Below are positions 1 through 13,926 of a stretch of DNA of 64,000 nucleotides, piece after piece (within the stretch, counting starts at the first letter, position 1; each line of letters starts with the position of its first letter). A model generated the notes under the pieces. The model made no database searches, had not been told where the DNA came from, and saw nothing but the letters and a program-made list of their open reading frames with translations. The stretch comes from Heterocephalus glaber (lineage: Eukaryota > Chordata > Mammalia > Rodentia > Bathyergidae): positions 10,587,056 to 10,651,055 of the forward strand of contig NW_004624747.1 in assembly GCF_000247695.1 (NCBI RefSeq). Direction: 5' to 3'. The position numbers were made by a program, and so were the translations under genes.

Positions 1-1142
1 TTCAGCTTCAGCTCCTTCCTTTGGGCACATAAATCCCAGGCAGCTGCGAGTAGCTGAGACTCCCAGAACACAGGCGTCCCTACTGTCACATCTCTGCCTC
101 TAAAAGGCTTGCCGACCCAGTGAGCTTTTGACTTCCCTTTTGAGGCTCAGGAGCATACATGTTGGCATCACTCCTCTACATTCACTGCTCCATGGGAATT
201 CTAACAAAATTCTTTCTGAGGGAGAAGACTCATTCCTCACCACCTTTCTTCCAGAAAGCATCTACAGACCACCCATCAGACTGAGGGTTCTAATGTATTC
301 AAATTATTTTCTTCCAGATCCTTTCATTTAGGATCCTTTGGGACTTGAAATTTTTTCTTTTTCAGTACCAGGGATTGAACTCAGGACCTTGTGCTTGCGA
401 GGCAGGCGTGATGCCACTGAGATAAATCCCCGGCCCCCTAATTGAGTAAACTTGAAATAAAATGCAGGACCTCCAAGTTTGTTTTCAATAGAATATTTTT
501 AATTTATTTTATTTTATTTTTTATTTTTTTATTTTTTTGGTATTGGGGATCAAACTCAGGACCTTGCGCTTGGGAGGCAGGCAGTGGAACTATTGAGCTA
601 AATCCCCGGGCCTAGAATAGTTTAATTTAAAGGGCAATTTTAAAAACTGAAAAACTGGGCTGAGGACATAGCTCAGTGAGTACTTGCCTAATAGGCACAA
701 AGCTGTGGGTTCAATCTACAGCATTGAGAAAAAAAAGCCAACAAAACAAAACTTCCTTCCCATCTCTAGCCAGAGTCTTCATGAAGAGGTTGACATCAGG
801 AAACCACGTATTTGTCATGGAATACAACTTGTACCTTTTAGTATCCATCTACACCCCTGCATTACTTATAAATACAGGACTGTTTGACAGCACTGTAAAC
901 ATGAGCCTAAAAGGAACTTGTCTTGGATGAGAAAGGCAGGAAAGGGCCACTCCCAGTGCTGCACGTCCACAGCACCTTGTCATCTGGCCAGGCCATCAGT
1001 GCACTTGGTCATATACCTGGCCAGGGGTCATCAGCAAACACTGCACAGTTGTCTGGTGCACAATTGGGTCACTGCACGAGTATCTGGTGGCTTTGTGTCA
1101 AAGGACTAAGCATCTGTCTCTGTGCTTAGGATACCAAAGAAG
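1..1142. repeat. TCHP 3' UTR or flank with ID SINEs
   Basis: Minus-oriented ID copies lie at about 352-438 and 527-612, the latter preceded by a T/A-rich tail at 495-530. An older, more diverged plus-oriented ID-like sequence lies at about 656-736. The remainder of 737-1142 shows no recognisable gene or repeat and is probably TCHP 3' UTR. The tail-to-tail neighbour in mammals (GIT2) was not detected. Confidence 0.6.
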
Positions 1143-1175
1143 TCAGTCCCAAGCAATTCTGGGATGTCCATAAGG
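1143..1175 (-). CDS. TCHP: TCHP last coding exon (10 codons and stop)
   Basis: After acceptor CTCAG the exon reads [10 protein letters not shown] and TGA at 1145-1143, matching the PYGHPKIAWN C-terminus of other mammals with conservative changes at two positions. The 3' UTR continues to lower coordinates. No single poly(A) signal could be chosen: a minus-strand ATTAAA near 625 and AATAAA near 505 both sit in or beside SINE tails. Confidence 0.9.
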   Translation of the reverse strand, partial: PYGHPRIAWD

Positions 1176-4100
1176 CTGAGAAAAGAAAAAAGAACTGATC
1201 AGATCAGTTAGTCTCTGAAACATTAGGACTTAGCCTCATTTTAATTAAGAGCTTAAAGCACGATATAAATGATGACTTTGACTTACAGCCGAAAAAGCTT
1301 TCATCCTAAGCTATAAATGAGGCCTTTTATAACTTGCCCTAAGAAACATTTTCCTACATGCTCTATGAAACCCTGAAACCCTGACCCTGAGACACTCACT
1401 GCACCATGCTCAAGGGAGATTAGAAAATGCTGTTCCCCGCACCTCTGAGCCCTGTGTATTAGGGCGTTAACATTCTAAGACAAACAGAGGACCTGCTTTT
1501 CCACTCGGTTCTCTAGTTACCTGACCATGAAGCTTCCAGCCCTCTTTCTCTGCAGCACATTTTCCTGGAGGATGCACCCTAGAGTCCCAGGGGCCCCTGG
1601 GTAAAGGTAGGCTAAGGCTCTCCATTAGCCCCAGTCACCAGCACCCTCAGAGGAGGCGCAATAGTCTTTGCCTCTCTGAGCTCCCCATGGTGCTATCCGA
1701 AAGGGTCACTCAAGAACCTCAAGAGCCAGGGAAAGAAACATGCACAGGAGGGGAGGAGAGGATCAGCCAGAGGGGACAGGTCAAGAGGCAGGCAAGTGGG
1801 CCTCCTGGCTTCACTGATGAGCAGCTGGGACCTGGCCCACTGTCACCTTTCACTGGCTGTGGCCACAGCTCTTCTTAGAGTGCTCCTTGTCCTCAAACAG
1901 GGTGGTTGGGGACACTGCTCACTCGTCAGGACTTGGTCTTTGAGGTGCAGCAGCAGCAACAGCAAAATCACCTCGAGGACTACTTAAAGCTCATCCAGGA
2001 CTGAACTGACCCTGTGCTGAGGCTGCCTACCAGTCCAATGAGAAAAATACAAGTGAAGAGAAGCAAGGAAGGACCAAGACGGAGAGTAGAGCCATGCCCA
2101 GGGCTGTGGTGGCCCATCACCTGGCCAGCACCTACCTTGGGCCGGTAGCCCTGCTCGGCCACGATCTTGGCCTCCTTCTGCAGCAGAGTGTCTGAGAGCT
2201 TCTCTGCCTGCCTGGCTTCCTCCTCCTCCTCCTCTGCCTGCTGGTCCATTTCCCACGCCTGCAGCTGACGCTCTGCAACCTGGTCACCAAGGACAAAGTA
2301 ACCTGAGACGAGGTCCTGGGCAGAAGGGATGCCTGCGGTCCTCGCTGTGCTGGAGGAAGAGCTAAGGGACAGTGATGACAGGTACTGGAAATGGAAAGGG
2401 AGCTCAGTGAACTACAAATGGCCATGTGGTGGTGCTGGAAGGTGGCATGTGTCTGGGAGAACATTCTGGTTACCCATCGTGGCCCAGTGAACCAACTGCT
2501 TACAGATGCAGACAGCATAAAGAGAAGCATAAAGCATAGTCTCTTTATGGAGACAGCATAAAGAGAAACAGCAATGCCGGCCTGATGCCCACCAGAGGTA
2601 AGGGACCTGGATCGAAGTATGACCCCCCAGTCAAGAGGGTCTGGGCATGGTAGCACTGAGTCAAGGGCCTCTCATCCTGACTTGTGCTGATGCTGCCTCT
2701 GCCCTCAGACTCAGCCCCACCTGGGCTTCCAGCTCCTGCTTCCTGGCGGACTTCAGTTCTTCATCCTCCTCTTTCGCCTGCCGTGCTGACTCTCTCGCCT
2801 CCTCAAGATTTTGAATGAGTTGCTCCCTGTGCTTTAGGGATTCCTCTTGTGCCCGTCGGTTCTGCTCAATCTTTTCTTGTATTTGTTTTTGCCTCTCAGT
2901 CAGAACCTGTCCTCAAACAGGAAAAGGAAGATTTCAGTTTGATCACAGAGCCTGAGATGGGATGAAACTACACCAAGACCCAGCCTGGTCCTTGGCCTCT
3001 GGCCACTATGCACAGGCCAGCTGAACTACGGGACTTGGCCAGTTGATGTATCCGTGTACAAGAGGCACCCGACACACACCAAAAGCAGGTTGGGTGTTAC
3101 GGGGAGACGGCTGAGTGCCAACAGTGGCAAAGGACTCAAGCTGGAATCCTCCATGCAAGCAAGGACAGAGAACCTTAGAGCCTCACCTATCAATGGGTTC
3201 CAAAAAAAGAAAACCACCAGAAGTCTCACAGATGACAAGAGGTGTCTGGGTCATCCTCCTGAACTTCTGGATTTAAATCTACTGCTCCAAGTGGCAGAAG
3301 CCTGCTGTGTTTGGGATGATGTCCCACCACCAGCCCAGACCATAGCCAGGACTTGGGAACCAGCTGGCCAACAGCTATGTTCTCAGGAGGGGACACATAA
3401 AGTGGCCATGATTGGGGGTGTAGGATTTAAATGGGGAAAATCAAAAGCCATGGGGGAAGCACAAAAGTAAAAATCAGCTGGGTGTGATGACACATGCCTG
3501 TAATCCCAGCACTTGGGAGGCTGAGGCAGGAAGATCACTTCCAGTTCAAGGCCAGCCTGGACTACACAGAGCATTCACAGCCAGCCTTATCTATAAGCAT
3601 ATGGAGACCCTGTCTCACTAAATAAAAACAAAAAAGTGAGAAATCACCAATTGGGGCCCAACTTCCTGTGGGTTTCAAAATGTAGCCCACTGGCAGGCAC
3701 ACCATGTTTTCCACTTCTGAGCCACTCTGACAGTGGCTTCCACCGCAGGGGTAAAAGGCTCTCCCTGCAGACTGCTCTGCTGTGGGGTGTCTTCCACACA
3801 TGCTGTCTGGCTCACTTCTGCTCATCTACCCCAAGGAGTGTGTCCTCATGTCCTCAGAAGGGAGAACCCTCACACACTAGATGCTCCCTGGAGTGTTTTT
3901 CCTCCTGGTACTGGGGATTGAACTCAGGACCTTGCACTTGCCAGGCAGTCGTGGCGCCGCCGAACTGCATCCCTGGCCCTCAAAGTTTTGTTTTTTTTTT
4001 GGTACCGGGGATCGAACTCGGGTCCTTGTGCTTTCGAGGCAGGCAGCAGAACCACTGAGCTAAATCCCTGGCCCTCAAAGTATTTCTTATAATGGCTCAA

Positions 4101-4796
4101 AATTTTAAAAATCCAAATACCCACAAGAAGGGACTGGAAAAGCAAACCGTGTGTATCCTCGTGATGATGCCATCGACATGGTTCTTCCAAGATGTATTAG
4201 TATGTTAAAAAGCCAGAACTCAAATCTAAGAAAGTATGAGAGAGTCTATGTAGGAAAGATGTCCTGCAAAGGAACAGAAGAGTGGAAGTAAAGTAACAGT
4301 GGCTGTGGGGGGTGGGGCTCTGGATGACTTTTACTGTTTCTTTTCTTTCTCCTTCCTTCCCTTGTTTTTGCTTTTGTGATACTGGGGATCAAGCCCAGGA
4401 CCTTGTGCATGGTAGGCAAATGCGCTACCATTTTCACTTTCTGTACTTCTGAATCCCTTCTTAATAAGCTTATATTCCTTTTACGATGATTTTTAAACCT
4501 CATTTAAAATAGCCAGAGGAGACCGTTCCCAGAACATGTGCAGGGCCAGTATGCGACCACCGACCCCAGTGTCTGTCTGAGCTGGGATTACCTCGCACAT
4601 CAGTCTGTCCCGTGCGCTCTGCTCCCGGGCCCACTCGGCCTCTCTCTTTTCCCACATCTCCTTGGCCTCCTCCCTGGGCAAACACAAACAGATGACAGGC
4701 TCCTTACCACCACTGATGGCAGGGAGGGAACCAGACAACACATGGTTCCAAAGCGCCCATCTCCTGTGGGCCAACCTTCAAGTAAACACACCTGCA

Positions 4797-4854
<58 letters not shown>

Positions 4855-7800
4855 GTGGTACTGGGGATCAAACTCGGGACCTTATGCTTGTGAGGCAGGC
4901 ATGGTGCCACTGAGCTAAATCCCTGGCCCAACCTGTTAGCTTTAAAAAGTTAGTGCAGGCCGGGGATTTAGCTCAGTGGTTCCACAGCCTGCCTCACAAG
5001 TGCAAGGTCCCAAGTTTGATCCCCAGTACCAAAAAAAAAAAGTTAGTGCAAGCCGGGGATTTGGCTCAGTGGCACTGTGCCTGCCTTGCAAGCATAAGGT
5101 CCCGAGTTCGATCCTGATACCAAAAAAAAAAAAAAAGTTAAGTCATAAAAAAAATATGCTAAAGCTAACAGGTAAGGACGACACTCCTAGGAAGTGTCGC
5201 TATACAACATATCTTCAGTTACCTTTTCATACCTCCTCCCCTTAGAAAAAGCACACATGCCTACTTGCACTGCAGCCATTTAACACTGAGGTGATGAAAC
5301 CTGGAGAGGAGGACAGCACCGGTGCCTGAGCCCTGTCCCCACATACCTGGAGTCGCTGCTAGCTCACTCTGCGGCAGCCAGGTACCCTCCCCGAGTCTCC
5401 TGGTCCCACACACCTACCACTTGGCTGGACCCAGTGACGACTGTCCAGACTCAGCACAGTACCTGGCTCCATAAGCCTCAATGTATGTTGCCTGGTACAG
5501 GATTACTTCAGTCTACTAGATTAACTCTTAGGCCTCAAGTTGAGTGCTGCAGCAGCAGCTGTATGCACCTCTAGTCCCAACTACTTGGAGACTGAGGCAT
5601 GAGGATCATTTGAGTTCAGGAGTTCAAGACCAGCCTGGACAACACAAGACCCTGTCACAAAAATATATTTTTAAAAAGTACCAGATCTGTTTTTACAGAC
5701 CCAAGAGGCATTCAACATCTCCATAATTTGGAATAATTTCCTTTCATATTTCTAGGATTTTTGATGAACAGATCAGTAGGCTAAATAAACCATAACAATT
5801 TCTATCTCAAACAACTTAAAGGAAACACATCCATTAGCAAAGACCTGCTGCTGGGAATTACAGACAAATTAGGAAGGATGATGTTTCATTAACAGAGGTG
5901 GCCCTCATGGTGACCTGAGAGGCATTTCAAGATCCCAAAACAAAGGGCAGGAGCCTCTGATCAGGCAGCAGCCACCTCTCACCTCAATAGCACCTGCAGC
6001 TCGGCCTCGCGCGCCCTCTCCAGCCGCAGCTGCTCCTCAATGACCTGCTTCATGTGGGCCGCGTCAGCCACAGCCTGCTCCCGACGGGCCACATGGACGC
6101 GCTGCTCCTCGTCCTCCTTCTCCAGGAGCGCCTGCAGGATCCGCCTGTCCGCTTCCTAGGGGAACCGGTGTGGACATGCGAGCCCCTCCCCTCCAGAGGA
6201 ACCGCCCTTCTGCCCACACAAGGAGGCAGACACTCAGGGCCTCCACGCTGTCAGGACAGGGAGGGATGGTGTCGGACTCTCCAGAACAGACTCACGCAGG
6301 GATGGCTAACGCACTGCACAGGCAAGGAGCGTTTCTCCGACTACAGGGAGAGCCCCTCCCCACCACCCTGTGCCCCTACAGCCTTGGGCACATCTGATAG
6401 CACAGCTTTTGGAATACACCTGGCAGCAGTTCCACATCTGAGAATCTGAGAAGATAGTCTATAGTGACACAGATGCACAAAGATAGGTACACCAACTGAT
6501 CTCTGCAGCTTTAATGGGAGAGGAAAAAACTAGAAACAACCCAAATGCCATGCTGTCCATTCAGACTGGCCCGTTCAGACTGGCCCGTTCAGACTACACA
6601 CGCATGCACACACGCACGCACGCGCACACACACACACACACACACAGAACAGAACAGAACAGAACAGTATATAGGAGGAAAAGATGTGCTGAGGGGAAAA
6701 TCTGCACATCAGGAACGATGTGATGCTGCCACCTAGTGGTCTGCTCTGACCAGAGCAAGCAGGGGTGGTTGGAAAAATACCGGTTTGCAAGTCACGAGGT
6801 TGCTCATTAAAATATCTAACAGGAACACTGAATGGCTTTTTTTTTTTTTTTTTTTGGTACTGGGGATCGAGCTCGCGTCCTTGAGCTTGCGAGGCAGGCG
6901 GCGGAACCACTGTGCTGAATCCCCAGCCCCAACACTGAATGGCTTTTAAAAATTCGATTTTAATATACTGATCTTAGCTTTGCATGAAAGCACACACCTG
7001 CAATCCCAGCACTCTGGGAGGCTAAGGCAGGAGGATCAAAGTCTGAGCCCAATCTGGGCGGCCAACTGTCTTAGCAAGACTTTGTCTCAAAGTAAAAAAT
7101 AAAAAGAGCTGAGGACATAGTTCAGCACAAAGGCTCTGGGTTCAATCCCCAGTACTGTAAAATACAAACAAAAACCTAATCGTTAAAAAAAAAATTTTTT
7201 TTAAATTTTAGAGGTACTGTTAGATATGCTAAGGAATGCATCTTTTAAATAACTGAGGTAGGCTGGGGATTTAGCTCAGTGGTTCTGCCTTCTGCCTCAC
7301 AAATGCAAGGTCCCGAGTTCGATCCCCGGTACCAAAAAAAAAAACTTATGGAGGTACTGTTAGATAAGCTGAGGACTGCAACTTCAATTACATTTAAAAA
7401 CCAAAAGGAAGCAGATGTAGTGGTACACACCTGTAATCTCAGCACTCAGGAGGCTGAGGCAGGAGGACGGCTGTGAGTTCAAGGCCAGCCTGAACTACAG
7501 AGCAAAACCCAGTTTAAAAAAACCAAACCAAACCAAACCAAACCAAACCAAAACCACAAAGGGTGGGAAACCCTTTGCTATAAGTATGCCTAGGTAAATA
7601 TATCTAGCAGATGATGCACTAAACATACGTCTCTGACAGAGGAGGCTGCACAAGGAATCTCACTTTGTGTTTTTAATTAATAGCTTTCTTGAAATATAAT
7701 GTTTTATGCGTGTATGGTACTATGGATCAAAACCAGGGAGCTCTATCACTGAACTACACTCCCAGCCCCTATTTTATTATTCTGTTATTGAGAGTCTTGC

Positions 7801-10800
7801 CAGGTTGCCCAGGCTGAGCTGGAACTTACGATCCATGAGGCTGCCTCAGCCTCCCACGTAGCTGGGATTACAAACATATACCACCATGCCCAGCTAATTT
7901 AATGTTGTGACACATATATACACTGAAATGATTACTGCAGTAAAGCTAATTAACATATGCATCAACTCACACACTTTTTTTTGCGGCAAGAACAGTTAAG
8001 GTCTCCTTTCTGTTGTTTTGGGGATTTTTTTTTGGTATCAGGCATCAAACTCCGGACCTTTCACTTGCGAGGAAGGCGCCAGAACCACTGAGCTAAATCC
8101 CTGGCCCAAGGTCTCCTTTCGTAGCAGATGTATTTTTTAAGCAGTGCTGGAGACTGAAGCTAGGGCCCTGTACCTGTTAAGCATGTGCTGTACCACTGAG
8201 CCTCACCTTTGCCCTGCAAGTACACAGTACGTATTAACTATACATTAGATCTCTAGATTTATTCATCTTATAACTGGAAGTCTGTACCCTTTGACCAGCA
8301 TCTCCCCACTCCCCTACCCTTCACTATTTTTAATTCTGCCGAGAATGTACTACATACAGAGCAGTGGAAAATCCTTTTTCTCAAGAGGTCTGTTCAGACT
8401 CACCAGTTCCTCTTTGATCTGCTGTGTGCGTCTGTTGAGCTGTGCATTATACTGATGTCTCAAAAAGCGCCTAAAAATGAGCAAACCGCAGGCTGCCTTC
8501 AGTACCTTACAAGGAATTGAATGGTGGTGAGACAGCTCTCACTCCAGGCCGCATCCTCTGTAGTTCCAGGGAGCCCAGTGCAAGTCAGGGAAGGTAAGAG
8601 GCCAGCCCGCCTGTGAAGGGTGGAGCATACCACACATACCCCAGCTCTGCCCTTTGCCGTAGAGCTGCCATCTGCTTCCTCTCCTCCTCTAGCCTCTCCA
8701 GCTCCCACTGCTGCTTCAACAGATTCTCCTGCTCCTTTTTCAGTTTGGTCGCCTGTGGTTACAATGGTAAACAAGACTGAGATGGTGACAATCGATCTGT
8801 TCATCTCCATTTTGGGCAGGCACTACCCAAAGATGCCCTGGCTACCATGGTGCTCATGATCCCCTCCATCTCTGGGGCTCTCAGCTCCTTGTTTGTCTCA
8901 TCTCAGCTGAGCCACTTCTTGTAAGCTCCTTTCCTGGCCCCATGGCCTTCCTGTGATGGTCCACACTCAGCATACTTAACATCTGTCTCCTCTGCCTGAC
9001 ACAGCAACCATGGTGAGGCAGGAGTAAGATTTGCTCATGCTCTATAGCACCCAGAATTAGTGGTAGGCACCAAATATGTAGTTATTAAAACATTCAGGCC
9101 AGGGGAAGGGAAGGGGATGGAAGGTCAAAGGCGGAGATGGGGCCCCCCCTCACCTGAATGGGAAGGTGCTTCTAAAACGAGCCCTCTCAGGGAAACTAGT
9201 GAGCATAGTGTTGTCAAAAGACAGCCTCCTGGACCAAAATCTGCTGCCACTGGAGAGCTGTGTGCTAGATCATGCAACTAAGTCATGCCTGCTCAGTGCA
9301 CTGGACAGCTGTGTTCTAAGACACTCCAAACTTCTAAACACACCTACTGGGACAGGTACTATCTCTGAATTTTAGTGTTCTAGAACCTGGCACACAACCG
9401 AAGAGCACGGGAGAAGCAGAGCAGGAGAACATGTGAGAAAAAGGAGAACCCTGCTGTTGGTGCAGCTCTTAGAATCACCACCCCAGCTGCGATCTTCCTG
9501 GACCAGCAGCTTAAATCTCCATTTCACACTCACAAGCAGCTGCAGAGAGGCAGCCTTGGTGGCCACAGGGCTCATGCTCACCTCCATCTCCTTCAGCTTC
9601 AATTCCTCCATCTGCTGCAGGAGTGCCTCAGCCTGCAGCTTATCCTCTAGCTGCCTCCTCTCCTCTTCTGCTCTCATCCGTTCCATCGCTTCCCTTCGGG
9701 CCACTTCATATTCATTTTCATACCGCTTGTTCTCTCGCTCTTCAGTGGCTTCTTGCTACGAGAGGCCACATGAACCTGGGAGGTCAATACCTGTAACGTG
9801 CAGCCAGCAAAGACCCAGCTCTCTGCCTCCATTCATCAGGCCACAGGGCCTAGGCAGGCTCCACAGCAAGCCCCTCTTCAGCACTGTGACCCTGGGCAAG
9901 GGTACACAAGGGAGGGCCTGGTTCCAGAATGTCTGCTTTCCTCCCTTTCCCACCAGTCATAAAAATACATTGCAGAATGAATCTGGAGGCAAAGCAATAG
10001 GTGCATGGTGTGGGCTGCTGTCAAGCAAGAGCTCAGAGTCTATGACACTAATTTCCTGAGAAGACTCCAGTGATTAAAAAATGCCCTTGAAGACCTGTGT
10101 TCCACCTATCACCTACCAGCCTGGGTCACCTGGCCTTATTCTGCCTAGGAAATGATCACCTAGGATCCCAAAATGCATAAGAGCAAACATTCACTTTTAG
10201 CACATGGCAAGTTAACTGAGAAAGAGCCTGCTCCTCAACCAGGGTCAGTAACACTGAAGACAGGAAACAAACTCAGACATGGAGACAATCTCACACCTCT
10301 GCATATGGGACTATTTCCAGAGTCATGTGTCACACCTGCTTTTTTTCTTCTTTCTGTGTTTCCCAGGAGTTTACCACATGTTTCCGGTGAAGGTCCATCT
10401 CAATCTGAAGATGAGAAAGAGAAGAATATTAACCTCCTCCTAGGTTCATGGGAGACATACTCACTTTGGGGGACAGCACACTGCCTTCTGTGCCACCCAC
10501 TAGAACATGACTGTGACCTCCCTTTCTGAGGACTCAAGAGTGGCCCAGGTGGCCAGTAAGGGAGTGCAGGGTGATCCATACACATACAGTCTGAACACAA
10601 GTCAACTAGAAAGCAAAGGACTGGAAGCTCACAGGTTGGAACAAGGTACTGTAACAGAAACTCTTGTCCCAGTGGCCCTGCGACTCAGCAGGAAATGTGT
10701 CAGCAGACACTGAAATGGACATGCAGTTTCAAAAGGCCACCTCTGGTTGTTCTACTGTGCCAGGACCCTGGACAGCTTGGTATGGAATAGCTCAGCCCTG

Positions 10801-13800
10801 AGCCTGGCTCCTCAACACTCCCCCTGCAAAGCAGCAGCTGTGCTCACACGCACTCTCAGTGCCAGATGATGCAACAAGTCTGACGTTACTAGACTAGTAA
10901 CTACTAGTAAGAGGTATAAGCTTTGAGAATCTTTAGGATTAGAAAATGAATCCTAAGGGCTGGGGATTCAGTGGTTCTGCCACCTGCCTCGTAAGCGCAA
11001 GGTTCTGAGTTCGATTCCCAGTACCAAAAAAAAAAAATGAATTGCAACACAGTCCAAAGCTTTTCTTTGGAAAATTTTATTAGTTTAAAATTTCTTTCCC
11101 AACTAAAAATGGGAACATTTGTAATTTACTTGAATGTTCAGAATACTTTTCTGAATAAATGACTTCGGGGAACCCACGTAAGCCGGCAGATGGCCAGGGA
11201 GAGAGGTCTTCCCTCAGGTTAGTGCTAACCACACAATGCTCAAGAGCACCTACATCAGGGGTGGCGAACCTATGGCATGTGTGTTGTTTTTCTTTTAAGA
11301 CAAAAGATATTAAAATATGATGTTAACTGAGAAAGAGCCTGGTCCTCGACTAAAATCTCAGTGTTCAGGTTTAATTGCAGTGTGGGCACTCTGTGATAAA
11401 TAAGTGGGTTCTGGGTTGCGGTTTGGGAACTCATCTCTAAAAGGTTCACCATCACTGACCTAGATGCTCCATTACTCAGCAACCAGTAGTTTCTAAGTCT
11501 AGCTATGGACAAAGTAATGGTACCAAACTTGTACAAAAGCTGTTAAGCGGCAGGGGATTTAGCTTAGTGGTTCTGGTGCCTGCCTCAAAAGGACAAGGTC
11601 CCGAGTTCAATTCCTGGTACCAAAAAAAAACCTGTTAAGCTGAAAGTGATGATCAGTAATGGGATTAACTCCCTCCAGCCTGGCTCTGCTGAATGACGCT
11701 ACAAGGCAAGACATCTCTCTTCCTCTTCCTGCAGATTTGTCTTCCTACCTCCTGCTACCCCAGCTGAGGCCTTCTCCATCCCCAGCTAGGCTGCAGCATC
11801 TTCTCTGAAGCCTCAACCTTCCTGCAAGAGGGGTCGCTGTGCCCTTAGCTCTTGGAACTCCCCCTCCCCGTGTGATGTCCCCCCTCATACAGACACCTGT
11901 CACTCCCTGTTTTCATGACTCAGGCCTGAATCTTGCAGTCACCTCTATCTAGAAGGTCCTTTCCTCACCTCTATGCTGTGAGGTTCATCCTTTCAGACTC
12001 CTCCCTGACCTGAGCTGGAGGCAGTGCCCCATGCTCACCTGCAGTCTTCACCTCTGGCTCCCCACCTAGATGGTGAGCTCAAGAACCAGGACTACACCTC
12101 CTGTGCAGATGCAGCAGTATTAAATTAGCATTTGTTAAACAGCTGCTTGAACCGCTCAGTCTTGTCTGCACCAGGTCATCTGCCTGGTGCTCTTTTCAGG
12201 GAGCTGGAAGTTCCCTTGTTTCAACCCAGCACAAGATTCATGTTTTAAAAACCTGGAAACATGATTTCATCTACACAGGAGAATCAGTGGAAGCTTCTTG
12301 ATTTTCACCTCTCGAAGCTTTGGGTTGTTCTGTTTCCAGTGCTCATACAAAAGCCGTTCAGCAGTCTATCAAGAAAACAAAAAGGAAAGCCTAATGTTGC
12401 TTTTCAAATCCATTCACATTTTGTTTATTTTGGGGTTTTTGGGGTACTGGGGATAGAACTCAGGACCTTGCACTTTCGAGGCAGGCAGCAGCACCACTGA
12501 GCTAAATCCCCGCCCCTCCATTCACATTTTGTATGATGCACAGTTGAGGTCCGCTCAGGCCAAGAGCTCCCCACTCGCATGCTGTCCCTGCACTGCTCTT
12601 CCAATCTGCCTGCCTTGAACTCGAAGCCCTACGAGCCAGGCAGGCATCTGAGGAGACCGGAAGGTGTTAACAAATGACCCTTGGAACGGTGATGAAAGGA
12701 GCCAAAATCTGATGCTACAGATGGGCCCTTTCTAGGGGGCCCCCCAAAGATACAGCAAGCTAAAAAGCACAGTGGCCTCACTGTTCCACATATTTTGGAA
12801 GAGAAAATCTGTCCCAGACCTTTGTGAGACCACAGAACTGGAACAGGAAAAAGGAATCAGCTGTGATGATTTAGGGACTAAAGAGAAGACAGCTGACTCC
12901 TACAAGACATACTCCCTACACAGGACTTGTAAGCACTTTTCCCAGCTGGCTCTGGAGTTAGCTGATGTCCCATCAGACCAGAGTGCCCAGGAAATGACCC
13001 CTACAGCATGGGGTTGCTCCCACTCCAGTCTCCTTAGATCTCTGACAGTTACCAGTTTCCTTTGCTCTTCTCGGGCCGATTTCAGATTCCCATGCCGCTC
13101 CCGGATTCTTCTTTCCCTCAAGCTCATGCTCAGCCTCAGCTCCTCCAGCTCCCTGACCAGCAGGTCCTGCTCTTCAAGCATAAGTTGCCTGAGTCTCTCA
13201 CGTCGGGCCTGCAGACTCTTCCTCTTCTCCTCCTTCATCTTCTCTCGCTGATAGGCGTGCATGCTGAGGAGGAGCACATGACATGTCACTCATGCTATAG
13301 CCACAGGCAGTGACCCTCCCGGCTATATGGGTGAGAGGCAAAGCCAATCCTAACAGTGACACAGGAAGGTTCCTCCCCACGCTTGCTGCCAAAGTGAAGA
13401 CAGCAGGTCATAGAACAGTACGCACATTAGAAAATCTTGGTTTTGCAAAAAGAAAACATAAGAGGCTTACATAAGCTAATATAGCTAAAGTAATAGCTAA
13501 TTTTGAGCAATTAATATGTGCCAGGTACTATATATGGGTAGCTTTTATATTACTACTTATTTAACCTCAAAAGTTAAGTTTGGTTTGAGCTTCATTGATG
13601 AGGAAACTGAGGTTCATTCATGAAGAAAGTGATACAAACCATCAGCCAGGCTTTCCATCTAGGTCTGACTCCAAAAGTTACACTTTTCACCTCCATGTGT
13701 CTACATGTATTTCTATAAAGAGTCTTGTAAATATTTAAACATAAAAACAAATAGGGAAAGAAATATGGAAGGATATGTGCCACACTATGGTTCTCTTTGG

Positions 13801-13891
13801 AGATGTGAGGTTCCAAGGATTCTGGGTTGCATCCCATTAACTTCTGCATTATTGAGTGCAGGTGAGCTCACGAGCGCACATGTGTACGTAC

Positions 13892-13926
<35 letters not shown>

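Noticed and set aside
1..1142. GIT2 terminal exon, expected next to TCHP by synteny
   Set aside because: No GIT2-like coding sequence or convincing convergent poly(A) signal could be read in this interval.
4797..4854. CRISPR-like regular repeat
   Set aside because: It is a plain (TCTA)n microsatellite without spacers; mammalian DNA is not expected to contain CRISPR arrays.
6054..6449. 131-codon plus-strand open frame
   Set aside because: It overlaps TCHP exon 8 in antisense and has no family resemblance.
9433..10059. 208-codon plus-strand open frame
   Set aside because: It is the antisense shadow of TCHP exon 5; the Glu/Lys-rich coiled-coil codons read as Ser/Leu on the other strand.
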